Source: Bactericera cockerelli (Eukaryota > Arthropoda > Insecta > Hemiptera > Triozidae). Taken from it: DNA of 64,000 nt. Under the pieces are notes generated by a model that saw only the letters and a program-made list of their open reading frames with translations, was not told the DNA's origin and made no database searches. Shown piece by piece: positions 33,161 to 44,298 of this stretch. The stretch is taken from contig CM044965.1 of NCBI GenBank assembly GCA_024516035.1, forward strand, positions 25,299,493 to 25,363,492, written 5' to 3'. How positions within the stretch are numbered: position 1 is the stretch's first letter; the number at the start of each line of letters is the position of its first letter. The position numbers were made by a program, and so were the translations under genes.

Positions 33161-33216
33161 GAGGTTGCTTTACTCTTCTCTGAGGAGTGTATTTTTTTTT
33201 TTTTTTTCTTTTTTTT

Positions 33217-33496
33217 AAAGATGAGTGTTTCACAGCCTTTTTTGTTTCGTAGCCATGAAACAGGAGCTACTGTAGACGCTTGTGGTCTGTGTTGTAGCCT
33301 GCCCATCCCGTAGTATGCCTCCCCTCTGATGGGCGAGAAGTGACACAATACTTCCCATTTAGGTGCTGGGTCAACACGAGCGCACCGGAAGGTATCCCTT
33401 ACAAACAACTGTAACCAAATTTTGAATACAAATTTTTGTCGGCGCGGGGGTTCGAACCCGGGACCTTCCGCATGGCAAGCGAGAGTGCTTAACCAA
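33217..33496 (-). mobile_element. SINE family D copy
   Basis: Full-length inverted copy with intact head (cttgccatgcggaaggtccc inverted) and body. Confidence 0.9.
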
Positions 33497-33599
33497 TATA
33501 TTTCATCCTAAAATATATTGGTCTCCTCTCCATTATTCCTCTCTTTGCCGGCCTCGGTGTAAAAGTTTTACTACCCGTGCGAGACTGATGGCATTATAC

Positions 33600-33700
33600 A
33601 AGCAGGGGGGAGGGGTTAGGAGGAGGTTGGGGGAGGAGTGGGGGAGGTAGGGGAGGAGTGGGGAGAACTGGGGGAGGTAGGGGAGGAGTGGGGGCATATA
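33600..33700. repeat. G-rich minisatellite
   Basis: Units of gggggaggtaggggaggagt (about 24 bp). The many G-runs on the plus strand could support quadruplex formation. Confidence 0.75.
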
Positions 33701-34553
33701 GGCGCCACGACGCCACACTATGGGGGGAGAGAAACTGAGTCATACATTTATACCTACTCGTTCCTCCTCCCATTATTCACTCCTCGGTGAAATACTGAAT
33801 GTTTTCTTCTTCTATTTGGCCTTGAATATTGTAGATAATACTGAATGATTTCTCATTCTATTTGGCCCTGAATATTGTAAATAATACTGAAACTCATTCT
33901 ATTTGCCCCTGAATATTGTAAATAATACTGAATGTTTTCTTCTTCTATTTGGCCCTGAATATTGTAGATAATACTGAATGATTTCTCATTCTATTTGGCC
34001 CTGAATATTGTAGATCATACTGTTTCTCATTCTATTTGGCCCTGAATATTGTAGATAATACTGAATGTTTTCTTATTCTATTTGGCCCTGAATATTGAAA
34101 GTAATACTGAATGTTTTCTCATTCTATTTGGCCCTGAATATTGTAAATAATACAGAATGATTTCTCATTCTATTTGGCCCCGAATATTGTGAATAAGAAC
34201 TATAAGTATAAGTAGTGCTTTATTTAGACTGTCAGCGCAAGACAGGTAGTCCCATTATGCCAACAGTTTAACAAAGCACCTCTTTATTTCTGTATGATAC
34301 TGTATTGTTTTCTTAAACTTACATATACTTGAAATAATACTGAATGTTTTCTTATTCTATTTGGCTCTGAATATTGTAAATAAGACTGAATGTTTTCTCA
34401 TTCTATTTGGCCCTGAATATTGTAAATGATACTGAATGTTTTCTTTTTTTATTTGGCCCTGAATATTGAAAATAATAGTGAATGTTTTCTCACTCTATTT
34501 GGCCCTGATTATTGTAATATTGTAAATAATACTGAATATTTTCTTATTCTATT

Positions 34554-34660
34554 ATATCACAACTATGACTCAAACTAGCTTTATGAAATTTTTGCTGAAC
34601 TTGGTATTTGAACCACCGACCTCCAGGTTACAAGTCCGCCGCCTTATCGATCAAGCTACG
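34554..34660 (-). mobile_element. SINE family A copy inside minisatellite
   Basis: Inverted, body slightly diverged (gctttatgaaatttttgctg). Its sister at 35186-35303 shares these variants, and both follow the same minisatellite phrase ttcttattctattatatcac-like, so the SINE was probably duplicated with the array. Confidence 0.82.
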
Positions 34661-34799
34661 TTATTACATTGATTGGAAATTCATATAATAACGAAGTTTT
34701 CGCAGGTTCAATGAGTACCTACATACACCTATATTTTTACCAGATACGCCTGACCCCACAAATACGGCCTTGGCTTTGCTGAAATATATAGTTTTCAAA

Positions 34800-34869
34800 A
34801 TTGGAACTCGAACCACCGACCTCCTGATTGCAAGCCCGCCGCTTTATCGATCGAGCTACTCAGGTCGGT
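34800..34869 (-). mobile_element. SINE family A head
   Basis: Inverted head only, ending ctcaggtcggtt. Confidence 0.78.
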
Positions 34870-35185
34870 TGCCAGTATGAATCAGTCAGTGAGTGTCTAT
34901 TTTCTGATGTTATCTGTACAAGTAAATTAAATTTACATGAACATTTAGATGATTTAACCATGTTGATGATGAATAAAGTGATGAGTGATGAGAAGGCTAT
35001 GTTTAGGTGCTCCGGAAATCTTCTCAATATAAACGGTGATGAGTTTTGCTTCGAAAAAAATTGCAGTAAAAATATAATTTTTCATTTTTCAACTTATAGA
35101 TAAAATAATACTGAATGTTTTCTCATAATATTTGGCCCTGATTTTTGTATAATTGAAAATAATACTGAACATTTTCTTATTCTAT

Positions 35186-35303
35186 TACATCAAAACTATT
35201 ACTCAAACTAGGTTTATGAAATCTTTGCTGAACTTGGGACTCAAACCACCGACCTCCAGGTTACAAGTCCGCCGCCTTATCGATCAAGCTACTGAGGTCG
35301 GTT
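35186..35303 (-). mobile_element. SINE family A copy inside minisatellite
   Basis: See the copy at 34554. This one keeps the end of the head (gctactgaggtcggtta) that the other lacks. Confidence 0.85.
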
Positions 35304-35781
35304 AATTTTTTTTTTTGTTAATAACATAGCACTAACATTATTAATATAGATGACTCCATGGGCTGTGTCGCTAGGTCGTTTAAGTAAATAATTCATATTT
35401 TATGCACACATTTTCCAAGATTCTTGTTCAAAATACTCGTATGACGTTATAGCGTTTTAGTGCCCCGCGGCGCTTTAAGTATAGTGAGATCATGACATAC
35501 ATAGGTAGGTATATAATACTGTGTACATATAATTATGTATGTACTTTGTACTATGTACGAGTTTGTCAGGGGTGGCCGGTAGAAAAATGTTTTGGGGGTG
35601 CTGTCACATAAACCGGACTAAAATGGCATTTATAGAGTCGCTCTTTCAATATGTAAAGAGTTAGAGTTTTTTTTTAACATGCCAATCATAATAATTATGC
35701 ATTAATTATTATTCTAGAAATGTGTGATAATTTTCCTTATCATTACCTATTATTATTTTACACATTATTAATAAGGACATA
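35304..35781. repeat. AT-rich DNA with dispersed repeat at 35565-35750
   Basis: Second member of the pair described at 27060. No gene seen. Confidence 0.55.
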
Positions 35782-36048
35782 GCCAGCGTCGATGGCATGT
35801 TGAATACACCGGTTCCCTTCAGAACACCGAAGTTAAGCGACATCCAGCGAGGTTAAGACTTGGATGGGTGACCATTCAAATTCTAATTCTCGTGACGCTG
35901 GCTTTTCCCGGCCTCACTCAGGCTGGGTGAGGTCAATGTGAGTAGCAGTTTTGTGAGTTTCCTGCGAATGGAGGGTAAAACCCCCGTCGTGATATGACCA
36001 TGGCAGTTGAAAGCGACGTTAAACCCCACTTAAAAAAAAAAATAAAAA
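35782..36048 (+). mobile_element. 5S rRNA-derived SINE (family E), full length
   Basis: The head resembles 5S rRNA in order: gccagcgtcgatggc, acaccggttcccttcagaac, cgaagttaagcgacatccag, gacttggatgggtgacca. Body M follows (ggctgggtgaggtcaatgtg, gagggtaaaacccccgtcgt) and an A-rich tail. The gacttggatgggtgacc part retained here is the 5S internal promoter region, which other copies have lost. Confidence 0.92.
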
Positions 36049-36049
36049 A

Positions 36050-36225
36050 AAAAATAAGGACATATATATACAAAAATTACAACAAAGATAATTATAAATT
36101 AATATACAATATAAAAGAATTAAAAAGAAGAAAAAATGAAGAAAAAAATAATAAATATATACATATGTCCTAACTAAAGGGCGGGGTTATTGCCTTAGGC
36201 AATCTCTTCCACCCAACCCTTATTG
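36050..36225 (-). mobile_element. Family F copy, inverted
   Basis: AT-rich tail then gtcctaactaaagggcgggg and ttgccttaggcaatctcttc. It directly abuts the A-tail of the SINE E copy. Confidence 0.72.
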
Positions 36226-37114
36226 TGTACGAGCTAGAAAATTATCTCTTATTCGTCTGGGGGTGCTGCAGTTCCACAGCTCCTTAGCACCGGCCGCGCC
36301 TGGTGTATGTAAATGTGTAGGATGATGTCTTTGGTTTGGGGGTGGTGTCACGTATAATGATAAATTAATAAATTCCAAGTAGTATGACTTTGTACTTGAA
36401 TTCTGTCCATGATATCTAGAGTTGGTCTATCTCAAGATTCTGAAGGTTGGATCGACCAAATTACCCGACCCTATTAAGGTTGATAATAACAACCCACTGA
36501 TAATAATAACCCGATAAATTTTACTTCCGATAAATTTCTAATATTAGAAATCGGAAGTATTGTGTTCGTTTTTCTGTGTTCTCCAAAAAAAATTATATTT
36601 CTGGACGTTTCATATCCTCCTGAGCAATTTTGGTTTTGCATCTGTCTGTCTGTGCTCCGATTTCAAATTTTTCATATTTCGTTTCATAACCTCCTGAGCA
36701 AATATATGATTTCTGAGTCCGTCTGTCTGTTAAATACATATCTTGTGACGCGCGAATCTCAGAAAGTACTGAAAGGATTTTGACGAAATTTTTGTTGTGA
36801 AATATGTAGGTACAGCCAAAATTCGTCTGATGAGGCATGGGCATAGCTAGGGAGGGGGCAGCTATGGTGGAGCAGCTTTCCTAGCCAAAATCCTGGCTAC
36901 TTACATGTAATGAGGTGTATTGAATTTTTATTAATTATAATGATGTACACAATTTAATAGTGACAAATATCTAATGCTGCTACCCCACACAAAGGGGATA
37001 CAGTCCTCTTGTTCTGTGGGGTAGTTCTTACCTGGCCATTCAGAGGGGCAATGCAGCCAGCATTGCGGGCTCATTCCCTTTTACAAATTCTCTGAATGAA
37101 GTGTTTGTAATATA
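36226..37114. mobile_element. Decayed retroelement ends
   Basis: 36245-36303 shares gtctgggggtgctgcagttc with 27652-27690. 36540-36840 has tail-type text (ctcctgagcaa twice, gtctgtctgt twice, tctcagaaagtactgaaagg). 36965-37085 contains cacaaaggggatacagtcct and attgcgggctcattcccttt with no recognised family. No gene. Confidence 0.5.
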
Positions 37115-37461
37115 CACTTGAGAGCAACAAAAGCGAATCAAACTTTTTCCTCCACCAAATCTGCGATATCTTCGAAATTACTATTTCTATCGAGTCGTAA
37201 GATATCTCAAAATGCTGTAAATTTTGTTTTCTACAATTTCATAATTTGATTGTTAAAAAAACACCTACCAGAAGCCGTAAAATTCAAATTTTCCTACAGG
37301 GTGTCAAAAAAGAAGAAAAACATGATTTTTTTATGTTTAACAAAAGAAGTTATAACATGAGAAATCAACAAGATTCATTCGTAACAATGGTGAATCAGTA
37401 TTTTGTGTTGTCTCCCCGAGCTCTAATCACAGAATTCATTCGATTTGGCATTGACTGGATC

Positions 37462-39094
37462 CAGTGTTGTAACGGGTACATTTTTTTTGGTACCCGGTAC
37501 GGGTACGGGTATTCAGGGGCAATTTGTACCCGGTACGGGTAAGAGGTACTTTTTAAAAACAGTACCCGGTACGGGTACCGGGTAATGAAAAAATGTACCG
37601 GGTATTTTACGGGTACTTTTCGGGTACATACCTACTTATAAAATTTCTCTTTGTTCGGTTTGGTAAGCCTCGGTAAGTTTGGTAAGCCCAACAGCTAAAA
37701 GCGATTTGAAGTAGGTACCTACACCATTTGTCAGTAAAGGTTGGGTGGAAGAGATTGCCATAGGCAATAACCCCGCCCTTTAGTTAGGACATATGTATAT
37801 ATTTTGTTTTTTTTTCTTCTCGTGTTTATAATATTAATATTGTCAATTTTTATATTCACCTAATTTTTACCATTATTTGTCTGTATAAATGTTCTACTAA
37901 TAAAGAGTTTCTAAATAAATAAATAGAAATAGATGCCTTTCATTAAAGGAAACCTTATTAAATATTTAGGTTGGTATTTTTTTTTATTACTGAAGCAAAA
38001 TTATTATTATTGCAGCAAAAAAAAAAAAACACTGCCAATTATGGACACAAAACTTCCTCGTGATTGCTTCACATTGTAAACACGTGCCAATTTTGAGATT
38101 TTATAGAAAATTACTTGTATCTCCAAAACGGCTCAACCGATTTTCTTCAAATTTGTTTTATATAGTAGAATATCGTTTTTTCTACATTCTTGATTCCACA
38201 AAAAATTCTGTATCGGCAAGTCGTGGTCCTTATTTTTTTACTTTTTTGTCCAAAATTTCGGAATTTCTTAAATATCAGAGTTAAATTATAATTATTTTGA
38301 AAATACATATAAATAACCTATGTAAAACAATTATATGCATATTCTTACAAAATTTCATCGAAATCGGGTGTACCGTTCACAAGATATAAGCGTTTAAGTA
38401 AAAAGTTAGTGGTCAGGCGCATGGTCTCTTTCACCCAGAACCGCTGGTATGAATTCGATGAATTTAAAATGGGACCATCTACAGAATGTCTCCTAGATGT
38501 GTGCAAAATTTCAACAAAATCGGTCGAGTAGTTTCCGAGATTTGCGCGTTACAAGGAATCGTTTTAACAGACCGACGGATCGACGGATCGACGGACCGAC
38601 AGACCGACAGACGGACACAAAACCAAATTTACTCAGTAGGTTATGAAACGTCCAGAAATATGAAAAAAAATTGAAATCGTAGCAAAAAAATATTTTTTTT
38701 TACAAAAACGAACACAATACTTCTTTCTAATATTAGATTTCTAATATTAGAAATTTCTCGGAAGTAAAAAAATATTGATCGGACAAAAACTAAAAGAAGA
38801 AGTCTAGCAAAAACTGAACTGAGAACCTTGAAAAACAAGGTTTCACTTTTTTTTTTGAAAAACGTTCCAAAATGAAAAACAAGGTTTCAATTTTTTAGAA
38901 CAAATTCTTGCTACTTAAGAACAAAAAAGTACCCGTAAAGTACCCGCTTTTCGGGTACCGGGTACAGAAAAATAGTACCCGGTACGGGTATTGGGTACTA
39001 ATTCACAATCTGTACCCGGTACGGGTATCGGGTACTCAAAACTGTACCCGGGTACAGTACCCGGGTACAAGTACCCGGGTACATTACAACACTG
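37462..39094. mobile_element. hAT-type non-autonomous element
   Basis: Ends cagtgttgtaa and ttacaacactg with an 8-bp target duplication actggatc (37454-37461 and 39095-39102). Subterminal regions are arrays of cccggtacgggta-type palindromic motifs on both sides. The interior (37620-38930) holds an F copy (37735-37920), decayed retroelement tails with (gaccgacgg)n, and no transposase. Confidence 0.93.
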
Positions 39095-39129
39095 ACTGGA
39101 TCAAAATAACCACAATACCTTGGGGCAAC

Positions 39130-39740
39130 CTCTACCATTCTTCGGTGAGGGTGATCTTGAGCTCTGCTACAGTTTGGGGAGCCGATATTCTGCCTCAAAC
39201 ACTTCGTTTGAGTCGGTCTCAAAGATTCTCGATCGGGTTGAGGTCGGGACTAAGAGAGGGCGAGTCCAAAGTGTCAATATTCTCCTCATCCAGGAACTCC
39301 CGAACACAATTAGCCGCATGTGGGCGGGCATTGTCGTGCATGAGGAGGAACTGGTCGCCCATACTTTGAGCGAGAGGAACAACATGGGTCTGCAGGATGT
39401 TAACAATGTATCTCTGATTGTTCAGGTCACCTCCCGCACAGCATGTGGTGAAAACCAATTCAGTCTTTCTTTCAGTTGAAATCCTACCCCGCACCATACA
39501 GGAACCACCACCGAAACTGACAGTTTCTGTGATGCATCACTCAGCATACCTTTCTCCCGCTCTTTTATAGACTCTTTTCCTTCTGTCATTACCAAACAAA
39601 CACACCCGGCATTCATCAGTGAAGAGAACAGAGCGCCATTGCTGGGGTATCCAATCCACGTGTTCTATGGCGAATCTGAGTCTCCTTTCCCTGTGCTCTC
39701 TGGAGAGTTTGGGTCCATTTGAAGCTCTCTTTGGTTGAAT
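39130..39740 (-). pseudogene. Tc1-like DDE transposase remnant (minus strand)
   Basis: Read on the minus strand, a broken frame shows WRSVLFTDE (first catalytic Asp), GGSCMVWG, then HDNARPHAAN (second Asp) and SPDLNPIENLW, with Glu at the third catalytic position. This fits the DD34E Tc1 group. It is interrupted by stops and a frame change near 39480-39530, and the N-terminal half is missing, so it is inactive. This is the more complete of the two copies in the element. Confidence 0.82.
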
Positions 39741-39990
39741 TCCAGCTTCTCGAAGTCCTGCAGACCCATGTGGTTCCTTTCGCTCATAGTATGGGCGACC
39801 AGTTCCTCCTCAGGCACGACAATGCCCGCCCACATGCGGCTAATTGTGTTCGGGAGTTCCTGGATGAGGAGAATATTGACACTTTGGACTGGCCCTCTCT
39901 TAGTCCCGACCTCAACCCGATCGAGGATCTTTGAGACCGACTCAAACGAAGTGTTTGAGGCAGAATACCGGCTCCCCAGACTGTAGCAGA
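39735..39990 (+). pseudogene. Inverted partial copy of the same transposase
   Basis: The plus strand repeats the C-terminal half (RHDNARPHAANCV, LSPDLNPIEDL), the mirror image of 39130-39420. This is part of the right arm of the foldback element, not a separate gene. Confidence 0.85.
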
Positions 39991-40397
39991 GCTCAAGATC
40001 GCCCTCACCGAAAAATGGTAGAGGTTGTCCCAAGATATTGTGGTTATTTTGATCCAGTCAATGCCAAATCGAATGAATGCTGTGATTAGAGCTCGGGGAG
40101 ACAACACAAAATACTGATTCACCATTGTTACGAATGAATCTTGTTGATTTCTCATGTTATAACTTCTTTTGTTAAACATAAAAAAATCATGTTTTTCTTC
40201 TTTTTTGACACCCTGTAGGAAAATTTGAATTTTACGGCTTCTGGTAGGTGTTTTTTTAACAATCAAATTATGAAATTGTAGAAAACAAAATTTACAGCAT
40301 TTTGAGATATCTTACGACTCGATAGAAATAGTAATTTCGAAGATATCGCAGATTTGGTGGAGGAAAAAGTTTGATTCGCTTTTGTTGCTCTCAAGTG

Positions 40398-41084
40398 TAG
40401 TAAATGTTAAAAAAAAAATCAATTCTATATTCGCAAGGCAACTACAATTTTTAGCACTTCGTTAAAAAATACATATATTTTAATTGTTTCTCTCTACTTT
40501 TCTACAGTATTTACCTGGCTTGGTTGAAAAATAATATCCGATGTATTAACGCCTATTTTTGGGTTTCTATTAAAAATCAAGCAAAAATAAAAAATATTCA
40601 AACACGCAACGAACCAGAATTTCCGGAATATTATTTCAATTTTATTTTTATTGTTATTTTATTACCTATTATTATTATTATTATTTTGTGGTAGATACAT
40701 TTTTTTTTTGCTTCTAAGCTAATAATGAGGAGACATTTCAGTAATTCAGTCTATCTGACTAAAACTATTATCATTATTATTTCGAGGTAGATACATTTTT
40801 TATTATTATTATTATTACAGGATCACGAGATGCAACGGATGCATTTCGGGCATGACACCAGCCAACGAATTATTAACTCGGTTCAGGAATCTTCAGGATA
40901 TGTCCTGGTATGAACTTTGGTTTCTGGTGTCTACTTCTTCAATCCTCTTGGGATCTGAGAAATATAAAAAGTTATCATATTTGTGATATCACAACCATTT
41001 AAATCACCATGAAGTACTGGTATAAGTAAGTAAGTATTATACTACATATTTAGGAACTTCATTTAATCATTTCATTATTTTAAT
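40398..41084. other. No gene recognised; one exon-like stretch
   Basis: AT-rich. Positions 40826-40916 are less AT-rich, preceded by ttattattattattacag and followed by ctg/gtatga, and are open in one frame for about 30 codons. No family was recognised and it may be chance. Confidence 0.35.
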
Positions 41085-41323
41085 AATAATAACACTCTTT
41101 AGTGGAAGGTTACCACCAGGCGAGATTAATGCTCACAGCATTTTTTACCACCTAACCCTCAGAGTCTTATTATTATCTAAGTGTAAAGTTATCATATTTG
41201 TGTTAATCACTTTCGCGACGTCACAACTACTCAAACTCGCTTTACTAAGTCTACGCTGAACGCTGAAGCAGCGACCTCCAGGTTACAAGTCCGCCGCCTT
41301 ATCGATCAAGCTACTGAGGTCGG
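41085..41323 (-). mobile_element. SINE B body and SINE A copy, adjacent and inverted
   Basis: 41090-41170 is SINE B body (gttaccaccaggcgagatta). 41186-41323 is a SINE A copy with a short gap next to the B box (gctgaacgctgaagcagcga). Confidence 0.8.
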
Positions 41324-41344
41324 TGTATATGAAAAATACGCTAG

Positions 41345-41590
41345 TGCTGTCGAACCTGGATTTAAGAGAAACTTGGATAAAAGAGAAACCTGGATATAAG
41401 AGAAACTTGGATAAAAGATAAATCTGGATATAAGAGAAACCTGGATATAAGAGAAACCTGGATATAAGAAAAACCTAGATAAAATAGAAACCTGGATACA
41501 AGAGAACAATTTTCAGGTCCCAGTTACCCCGCTATGTATAAGGGAAAATAACCTCTTTCTGAAAGTAACCTGGATATAAGAGAAAAAAGA
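41345..41590. repeat. 18-bp minisatellite
   Basis: Repeats of cctggatataagagaaa (17-18 bp) with variants ggataaaag, beginning tgtcgaacctgg. Related singletons occur at 21697 and 57295-57335, always next to a tcgaacctgg or its complement, so a dispersed repeat seeded the array. Confidence 0.85.
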
Positions 41591-41604
41591 AAAATTAAAA
41601 TTTG

Positions 41605-41797
41605 GGTTGGGTGGAAAAGATTGCCATAGGCAATAGCCCCGCCCTTTAGTTAGGACATTTGTATTTATTTTTTTATTTGTCTCTTTATTTTGTTTATATG
41701 TAGGTATTGTTTAGATTTAAAAAAAATATAATAATATTATTTGTACTGTACATATTTCTTTATATCTAATAAAGTATTTAATTATTATTATTATTAC
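41605..41797 (+). mobile_element. Family F copy
   Basis: gggttgggtggaaaagattg, caatagccccgccctttagt, an AT-rich tail, then ctaataaagtatttaatta and (ATT)n. The 3' end is well preserved. Confidence 0.75.
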
Positions 41798-41828
41798 GTG
41801 TCCAGATTTGACGTATTTCGTCTCCAGA

Positions 41829-42183
41829 GCAGCCTCCGTGGCGTAATGGTTGTGGCTACTGCCCGTAGTCCAGAGTTCCCGAGTTCAACTCCCGGCTGGG
41901 GCAGACTTTTCGAAGAAAATTCTGTTCCATCCAAACACGTGAGGCTGGCTTTTCCGGCCCTACCCAGGCTGGGTGAGGTTAATGTGGGTAGCTGGTACGA
42001 TTCCCAGCGAATGGAGGGTAAAACCCCCGTCCTAATCCAGGACGTTAAATCCAATAGAATCGTTGGCATTAGGAAGGGCATCCAGCCGTAAAATATGTGC
42101 CAAAACCAATCAACCTCAACCATGAGGTTGAACAACGTCAACCCTGCTTGAGCGGGATAAGAGAGAGTAAAAGAAGAAGAAGA
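41829..42183 (+). mobile_element. tRNA-headed SINE carrying body M
   Basis: Head cctccgtggcgtaatggttg with B box gttcaactcccgg, then body M (ccaggctgggtgaggttaat, agcgaatggagggtaaaacc), then a 3' section (ggcattaggaagggcatcca, ccgtaaaatatgtgccaaaa) ending aagaagaagaag. An inverted copy of the 3' section and body is at 62743-62945. Confidence 0.85.
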
Positions 42184-42364
42184 TTTGACGTATTTAATAA
42201 TGATAATATACATAGAAAGACACAGCGCGGCAGAGTGTAAGGTAATTATACTGGACTGAGTTAGGTCAGATACTGAAGAGTTTATAATTATCCCCACGTG
42301 GTAGGCTGGTAGCTAGGTGTATCAGGAGAACCACAAGAAACAATAGTCCTGCCTGCATCCTGTC

Positions 42365-42396
<32 letters not shown>

Positions 42397-42499
42397 ATCG
42401 TTTCATCTCTATAATTATTATTATTATTCTTAGAAGCAAAATAAAAATGCCTTAGGATGGGTCCTCTGTATAGAAAAAGAAATGAAAAATAAAACAAAT

Positions 42500-42815
42500 G
42501 ATTTATTATTATTCACTTTATTAGTAAGGACATATTCATTAAAACAGATAATTACAAATTAATATACAAAATGGGAAACAGTATAAGAAAAATAAAAAAC
42601 AGAAAAAATGGAAAAGAAAAAAAAAATATATGCTTATACGTCTTACTAAAAGGCGGGGTTATTTCTATAGTAATAAACTAATAATACTCTTTAGTGAAAG
42701 ATGGTTCCAGGCGAGGTTAATGCTCAAATATGCACTGGGTGGGATTCGAACCAACGGATCCCTACGCTACCCGGATTACCAGACTAGCGCCTTAACCACT
42801 TGACTACCAATGCAA
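42500..42815 (-). mobile_element. Family F and SINE B, inverted
   Basis: 42510-42665 is F (taaaaggcggggttatttct end). 42675-42814 is SINE B with much of the body deleted (ctcaaatatgcactgggtgg join) and a complete head. Confidence 0.8.
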
Positions 42816-42816
42816 T

Positions 42817-43085
42817 ATTTTTCTCTCTTTCTCTGTCTCCTTTTATCTTTTTCTCACTTTCTAGTTCTCTCTCTTTCCTTTTATCCCTCTTTCTCTCTCT
42901 CTCTTTCTTTATCTCCTTCTCTTTCTCTATATCTCTCTCTCTGTTTCTTTTTCTCCTTCTCTTTGTCTATCTCTCTCTATACTTTAATCAACCTTTCTTT
43001 CACTCTCCTTTCATATTTATTTTCTCTCTCACTCTACTTTTATATTTATTCTCTCTCACTTTCTTTTTATCTCTCTCCTTAATCA
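42817..43085. repeat. CT-rich low-complexity region
   Basis: Pyrimidine-rich on the plus strand (ctctctttctctgtc-type). Open frames here are compositional artefacts. A short tgtgcaagggtg minisatellite follows at 43200-43275. Confidence 0.92.
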
Positions 43086-43408
43086 TTCAACCCTCGAATA
43101 AAAGTTGGCGCACCCCATTCCACAAGGGTGAGGAGAGCTGAGTGAGTGAGCTTTTGTCTGAATGAGTGAGAGCACGCGATCTATTAATCAATTTCATCAG
43201 TGAATGGGTGTGCAAGGGTGTGTATGCTTGTGCAAGGGTGTGCATGGGTGTGCAAGGGTGTGTAAGGGTGTGCATGTTGCCAAGATAGGCATGGACGGGT
43301 CTGTTTTTTGAACTTACTAATGACTTGGGAATGCCCAAAACATCGAACAAAAGTACATTACCTACATCTATAAGATCCACGGGTAGATAGATGCTTGGGT
43401 AAAAAAAA

Positions 43409-43570
43409 GGGTTGGGTGGAAGAGATTGCCAAAGGCAATGACCCCGCCCTTTAATTAGGACATAATGTATGTATATATTTATTTTTTCTTTATTTTTTTC
43501 TCTTTTTACTTATCTTATATTGCAAATTAGTTTGTAACTATCTGTGTTGTATATAATATGTCCCCAAATC
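43409..43570 (+). mobile_element. Family F copy
   Basis: gggttgggtggaagagattg, then aatgaccccgccctttaatt, then the AT-rich tail. 5' truncated. Confidence 0.72.
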
Positions 43571-43768
43571 AATGGCTGAAATAATCACCATTGCAGCAAT
43601 TCGTGGCTCTTACAAATTATCCACCACCACCTGTATAAAAATCATTAAAAAAAAAGATAAAATTGTTTGAAAATATGACTGTGTCGCCTGGCAAGCATCA
43701 CTGAGATGTCAGTTAAATAAATATAATATAATAAATAAATCTGAGTAGTTGAGTAGATAACAATAATG

Positions 43769-43983
43769 CCAGCGTCGATGGCGCGTTGAATCCACCGGTT
43801 CTCGTAGGAACACCGAAGTTAAGCAACGTCCAGCGAAGTGAATACTTCGTGATGCTGGCCTTCCGGCCCAACCCAGGCTAGGTGAGGTTAATGTGGGTAG
43901 CAGGATTCTGTTCCTACGAATGTACGGTAACACCCTCGTCGTGATATGACCATGCAGTTGAAAGCGACGTTGAACCAAAAAAA
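43769..43983 (+). mobile_element. 5S rRNA-derived SINE (family E)
   Basis: gccagcgtcgatggcgcgtt, ccaccggttctcgtaggaac, cgaagttaagcaacgtccag, then body M. The 5S promoter block around gacttggatggg is replaced by gaatacttcgtgatgctgg. Confidence 0.92.
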
Positions 43984-43994
43984 GTATTAATATT

Positions 43995-44190
43995 AATAAC
44001 AATATCTCCTTATTTATACTGTCTGACTAAGACTAATAAGTCCCATTATTCCAGCAGTAAGCCCAAGACGTATTATTATGTGGTCAAAATCCCAAATGGG
44101 AGGATGTCGTGTTCTGGTTAGGTTTTGAACCCGCGACCTCTTGATTAGCAGTCAGACGCCTTGACCAATGGGCTACCGTGATAGCCTGTA
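43995..44190 (-). mobile_element. SINE family G-type copy, inverted
   Basis: Tail gctggaataatgggacttat (inverted) and head cggtagcccattggtcaagg with gcgggttcaaaacc B box. The head differs from the copies at 56055 and 58253, another sign of head exchange over a common tail. Confidence 0.78.
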
Positions 44191-44298
44191 CCTGAAGGTG
44201 AAAATAAATCTCCCTATTCAGTTTAAGCCTTAAATTCCTCAGATATAATATAAGCATGGGAAAAAAATACAAGCATGAAAATTAGAAAAAAAACTTAC

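Larger units (their letters stand above)
33770..35195. repeat. 46-48-bp minisatellite with SINE interruptions
   Basis: About 15 recognisable units with ctatttggccctgaatattg, taaataatactgaatg and ttttctcattc. Interrupted by an inverted family K tail (34203-34272), SINE A copies at 34554-34660 and 34800-34869, and about 230 bp of unrelated DNA before the last units at 35105-35190. Confidence 0.9.
37115..40397. mobile_element. Tc1/mariner-type foldback element containing a hAT
   Basis: Outer ends cacttgagagcaacaaaagc and its exact complement, with TA on each side (37113-37114 and 40398-40399). Without the hAT insert it is about 1.64 kb. The inverted arms are about 640 bp each, far longer than normal Tc1 ends, because part of the transposase gene is included in both arms. 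The element probably arose by inverted duplication of one side. Confidence 0.9.

Noticed and set aside
39120..40266. Several 80-160 codon frames in the Tc1-type element
   Set aside because: Mirror-image and off-frame products of the inverted arms. Only the DDE-type readings described have family support.
42800..43141. Open frames of 90-113 codons resembling membrane proteins
   Set aside because: Hydrophobic only because CT-rich DNA encodes Ser/Leu/Phe. No family signal.
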